DNA of 9,044 bases from Bacteroidales bacterium (GTDB taxonomy: Bacteria > Bacteroidota > Bacteroidia > Bacteroidales > Muribaculaceae). Both the position numbers and the translations under genes were made by a program. The notes under the pieces were generated by a model that was not told where the DNA came from, did not search any database, and saw nothing but the letters and a program-made list of their open reading frames with translations. Shown here one piece after another: positions 7,027 through 9,044 of the stretch; position 1 is the first letter of the stretch, and every line of letters begins with the position of its first letter. The stretch covers positions 1 to 9,044 of the forward strand of contig DXXK01000006.1 in the NCBI GenBank assembly GCA_019416425.1. The letters are read 5' to 3'.

Positions 7027-8076
7027 ATGTTTAGTTTTGCATATCCCAAAGTCCTGTATCTGCTGCTGCTTGTGCCGCTTTATATAGGATTATACATATT
7101 GGCAAGATACGGCCGTCGGAAGAACCTGAAGCGGTTCGGCCGTCTGGCGTCGCTCAGGCCCCTGATGCCGGAGGTGTCGGACTACAAGGCACCGCTGAAG
7201 ATCTGCGTGCAGATGGCGGCGTTGTGCCTGCTGATCATAGCCATGGCTCGTCCCTGGGGCGGCATCAAGAACCAGAAGATATCCAAGGAAGGCATCGAGG
7301 TCATCATCGCCGTGGATGCATCCAACTCGATGCTTGCGTCGGCTACGGAGCAGGATGGCGGTACCTCCAGGATGCGAACGGCCAAGTTCACCCTCGAGAA
7401 GCTGATCAACCGTCTGGACAATGACCGGGTGGGCCTGATTGTCTATGCCAACAACGCTTACACGTTGATACCTGTCACCAATGACTATGTGTCGGCCAAG
7501 ATGTTCTTGAACAGCATCGACCCGACGCAGATCAAGGACCAGGGCACCAACATGACCGCGGCGATTGACATGGCGATGAATTCCTTCTCCGACAACAAGA
7601 ACATCGGAAAGGCTCTGATCCTGATCACCGATGCAGAGGAACTGGAGGACAAGGAGAGCGTGATGCATGCAGCGTCGGAGGCTGGACGCAAAGGCATACA
7701 GGTGGATGTGGTCGGAGTCGGTTCGTCAGCTCCCGTCACGGTGCCCGAGGCCGGAGGAGGTCTGATGATCGACCCGGAGACCGGACAGCCTGTACGCACT
7801 GCGCTTAACGAGGACCTGGCCGCCGAGATCGCCAAGAATGCCAAGGGTATATATGTCAACGCATCGAATCGCGACGCGTTGAGCGAGCTGGGACGTCAGC
7901 TCGACACCTTGAAGAAGGCCTCGCTCGAGGCAAGCGTCTACTCCCAGCACGACGAGCTGTTTTGGATATTCGCCATGTTCGCGCTGGCCCTGATGGTTGC
8001 CGACGTGTTCCTGCTGGAACGCAAGATCGCATGGCTGGACAAGATAACCTTCTTCAAGAAGGAAACTTCAAAATAA
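7027..8076 (+). CDS. batB: BatB, membrane-anchored vWA-domain protein
   Basis: This 349-residue paralogue of BatA has membrane segments at about 8-26 and 57-73, ARPWGG (74-79), a vWA domain (about 90-300) and a C-terminal helix (about 311-330). The MIDAS residues are complete: DASNS at 97-101, T174 in DQGTN, and D202. The usual TDG around the last aspartate reads TDAEELED here, a Gly-to-Ala change that should not remove metal binding. The loop after the first MIDAS motif (SATEQDGGTS, about 105-114) looks a few residues longer than the common BatB form. BatB is expected to act with BatA in the membrane complex. It starts 13 bases after batA with no good Shine-Dalgarno, and its stop codon overlaps the strong ribosome site of batC. 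Confidence 0.93.
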   Translation: MFSFAYPKVLYLLLLVPLYIGLYILARYGRRKNLKRFGRLASLRPLMPEVSDYKAPLKICVQMAALCLLIIAMARPWGGIKNQKISKEGIEVIIAVDASNSMLASATEQDGGTSRMRTAKFTLEKLINRLDNDRVGLIVYANNAYTLIPVTNDYVSAKMFLNSIDPTQIKDQGTNMTAAIDMAMNSFSDNKNIGKALILITDAEELEDKESVMHAASEAGRKGIQVDVVGVGSSAPVTVPEAGGGLMIDPETGQPVRTALNEDLAAEIAKNAKGIYVNASNRDALSELGRQLDTLKKASLEASVYSQHDELFWIFAMFALALMVADVFLLERKIAWLDKITFFKKETSK

Positions 8077-8080
8077 GGAG
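8075..8080 (+). promoter_or_regulatory. Strong Shine-Dalgarno site of batC
   Basis: AAGGAG ends five bases before the batC ATG at 8086 and overlaps the last two bases of the batB stop codon. It is the only near-consensus Shine-Dalgarno in this operon; most other starts here have only weak purine-rich stretches, as is usual for Bacteroidetes. Confidence 0.7.
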
Positions 8081-8085
8081 AGGAT

Positions 8086-8835
8086 ATGAGTAAGAGAATA
8101 CTGTACATTATGATATTGCTGTTGACCTTAGGCTCAGGTATGCCTGCGGCCCAGGCTTCGACCAGGGCCGAGCGCAAACTGGTGACAAAGGGCAACCGGC
8201 TCTATACCGACCGTAAGTTCGTGGAGGCTGCAAGTGTGTATGAGGAGGCTCTGAAGGAGAATCCCCAGTCCACATCTGCCCGTTACAATCTGGGTCTGGC
8301 GCAACTGCGTCAGGTCAAGAATCCCGCTGACACCACTCCCGCAAACCGGCAGATGCTGGACCGCGCGCGCAAGAATTTCGCGGATGTGGCGGCCCGTGCC
8401 AAGGATAAGCCCGGACTGGCCGCTAAAGCCAATTACAACCTTGGCAACCTGGAGTTCAATACCGAGCAGTATCAGAAGGCCATAGACTACTACAAACAGA
8501 CCCTGCGCATAGATCCCGCCGACGAGCATGCCCGCAAGAACCTGAGGATAGCACAGAAGAAGCTCCAGCAGCAGAATCAGGACAAGAACCAGGACCAGCG
8601 GAATCAGGATCAGGAGCAGAAACAGGATCAGCAGCAACAGCAGGATCAGCAGCAACAGCAGCCTCAGCAGCCTCAGCAGCAACAGCAGCCTCAGGAGCAG
8701 AAGATCAACGAGCAGACTGCCGAGCGGATACTGCAGGCCATGGATAATAAGGAGAACCAAACTCGCGCACGTGTCAACAAAGCCAACAAGGGCGAGAAGG
8801 GAGTAGGGGGCGGTCGTGCCACCAAACGCTGGTAA
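8086..8835 (+). CDS. batC: BatC, exported TPR protein with Gln-rich tail
   Basis: This 249-residue protein has a signal peptide (1-25, cleavage near AAQAS). Tetratricopeptide repeats follow, at about 30-63 (ERKLVTKGNRLYTDRKFVEAASVYEEAL), 64-100 and 114-147 (NYNLGNLEFNTEQYQKAIDYYKQTL). After these comes a low-complexity tract of Gln, Asp and Pro (161-205). A conserved BatC-type end follows: EQTAERILQAMDNKENQTRARV at about 209-230, finishing in a basic stretch and a final Trp. TPR domains bind other proteins, so BatC is likely a periplasmic scaffold for BatA, BatB or BatD. The strong ribosome site suggests it is made in larger amounts than its neighbours (inference). It lies 9 bases after batB. 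The Gln tract is encoded by repeated CAG/CAA codons and may vary in length between strains. Confidence 0.92.
   Translation: MSKRILYIMILLLTLGSGMPAAQASTRAERKLVTKGNRLYTDRKFVEAASVYEEALKENPQSTSARYNLGLAQLRQVKNPADTTPANRQMLDRARKNFADVAARAKDKPGLAAKANYNLGNLEFNTEQYQKAIDYYKQTLRIDPADEHARKNLRIAQKKLQQQNQDKNQDQRNQDQEQKQDQQQQQDQQQQQPQQPQQQQQPQEQKINEQTAERILQAMDNKENQTRARVNKANKGEKGVGGGRATKRW
8566..8700 (+). repeat. CAG/CAA-rich repeat tract inside batC
   Basis: The tract codes the Gln-rich segment 161-205 of BatC. Within it an 18-base unit, GATCAGCAGCAACAGCAG, occurs twice in direct tandem (8626-8643 and 8644-8661). It recurs a third time with CCT for GAT at 8671-8688, after a 9-base partial unit at 8662-8670. 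The peptide repeat is D/P-QQQQQ. All units keep frame, so gain or loss of a unit would change length without frameshift. The mix of CAG and CAA and the identical unit copies point to recent slippage or unequal exchange. Confidence 0.85.
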
Positions 8836-8851
8836 GTCCGGCATCAAAAGT

Positions 8852-9044
8852 ATGTTGTCTATGAGTAAACTGAAGTCCATATTGTTGATGGTGCTTGTCG
8901 CGATGACAGCCTGGGGACTATATGCCCAGAAGGCACAGAATTTCGACAAGAGCCAGATTCGGCTGAGCTGGAATCATGACAAGGTGAGCCTGTACCATCA
9001 TGAGCCGGCTGTGCTGACTCTGTATCTATGGACTCCGGCATACG
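8852..9044 (+). CDS. Exported protein, probably BatD-like, cut by the right edge
   Basis: An open frame runs from the ATG at 8852 to the edge (64 codons). It begins with a signal peptide (MSKLKSILLMVLVAMTAWGLYAQ, cleavage likely after YAQ). The mature start contains RLSWNHDKVSLYHHEPAVLTLYLWTP, a beta-strand pattern like the first Ig-type domain of BatD (family name: BatD, oxygen tolerance). BatD normally follows BatC in these operons and is a large exported protein with a C-terminal membrane helix; its role is in the Bat complex in the periplasm. The family call rests on position and a short segment, so it is tentative. The start could also be the ATG at 8861, three codons later; neither has a good ribosome site. 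The gap after batC is 16 bases, so it belongs to the same operon. Confidence 0.6.
   Translation, partial: MLSMSKLKSILLMVLVAMTAWGLYAQKAQNFDKSQIRLSWNHDKVSLYHHEPAVLTLYLWTPAY

Noticed and set aside
6147..7049. Minus-strand frame of 300 codons opposite batA
   Set aside because: It lies fully over a clear vWA gene, has no recognisable domain and is explained by GC-rich third positions reducing stops on the opposite strand.
8566..8700. Repeat tract considered as a CRISPR array or mobile repeat
   Set aside because: The units are 18 bases with no spacers and are read in frame as part of batC.
8134..8949. Long minus-strand frame with many leucines opposite batC
   Set aside because: The Leu runs are the antisense reading of the CAG/CAA Gln tract. 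It crosses a well-supported TPR gene and matches no known protein pattern.

Overview
The window looks like a piece of a Bacteroidales chromosome, by eye around 55% G+C. The evidence is a DUF5686-type outer-membrane protein with a carboxypeptidase-regulatory-like N-terminus, a MoxR/DUF58/BatA/BatB/BatC ('Bacteroides aerotolerance') cluster, mostly weak Shine-Dalgarno sites, and a perfect TAnnTTTG promoter element of the Bacteroidetes type. The G+C is higher than in typical Bacteroides and would suit Muribaculaceae or a similar family, but I cannot fix the genus.

Layout. Positions 1-275 (minus strand) hold the N-terminal part of a CYTH-domain (triphosphate tunnel) protein that runs off the left edge. 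A 145-base divergent intergenic region follows, with a strong 9-bp inverted repeat. Positions 421-2973 encode a large exported, probably outer-membrane, DUF5686-family protein. An AT-rich intergenic region (2974-3096) carries a 10-bp inverted repeat, a promoter -7 box and a leader hairpin. It is followed by seven tightly packed plus-strand genes: moxR (3097-4092), a DUF58 protein (4120-4998), an exported single-pass membrane protein (5002-6042), batA (6039-7013), batB (7027-8076), batC (8086-8835), and the start of an exported BatD-like protein (8852 to the right edge).

How the genes may work together. The operon encodes a MoxR AAA+ ATPase and three von Willebrand A (vWA) proteins, all with complete metal-binding (MIDAS) residues: one soluble (DUF58) and two membrane-anchored (BatA, BatB). 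It also encodes membrane-bound or periplasmic partners: a BatD-like/DUF4381-like linker, a TPR protein with a Gln-rich tail, and a BatD candidate. MoxR-vWA pairs are known or proposed to act as chaperone-like remodelling machines. The Bat operon has been linked to aerotolerance and envelope stress, but its molecular substrate is not established. No RNA genes, insertion sequences, CRISPR arrays or prophage parts are visible. The system is of a known type; the more novel points are the structured leader regions, the uncharacterised linker protein and the repeat-bearing tail of BatC.
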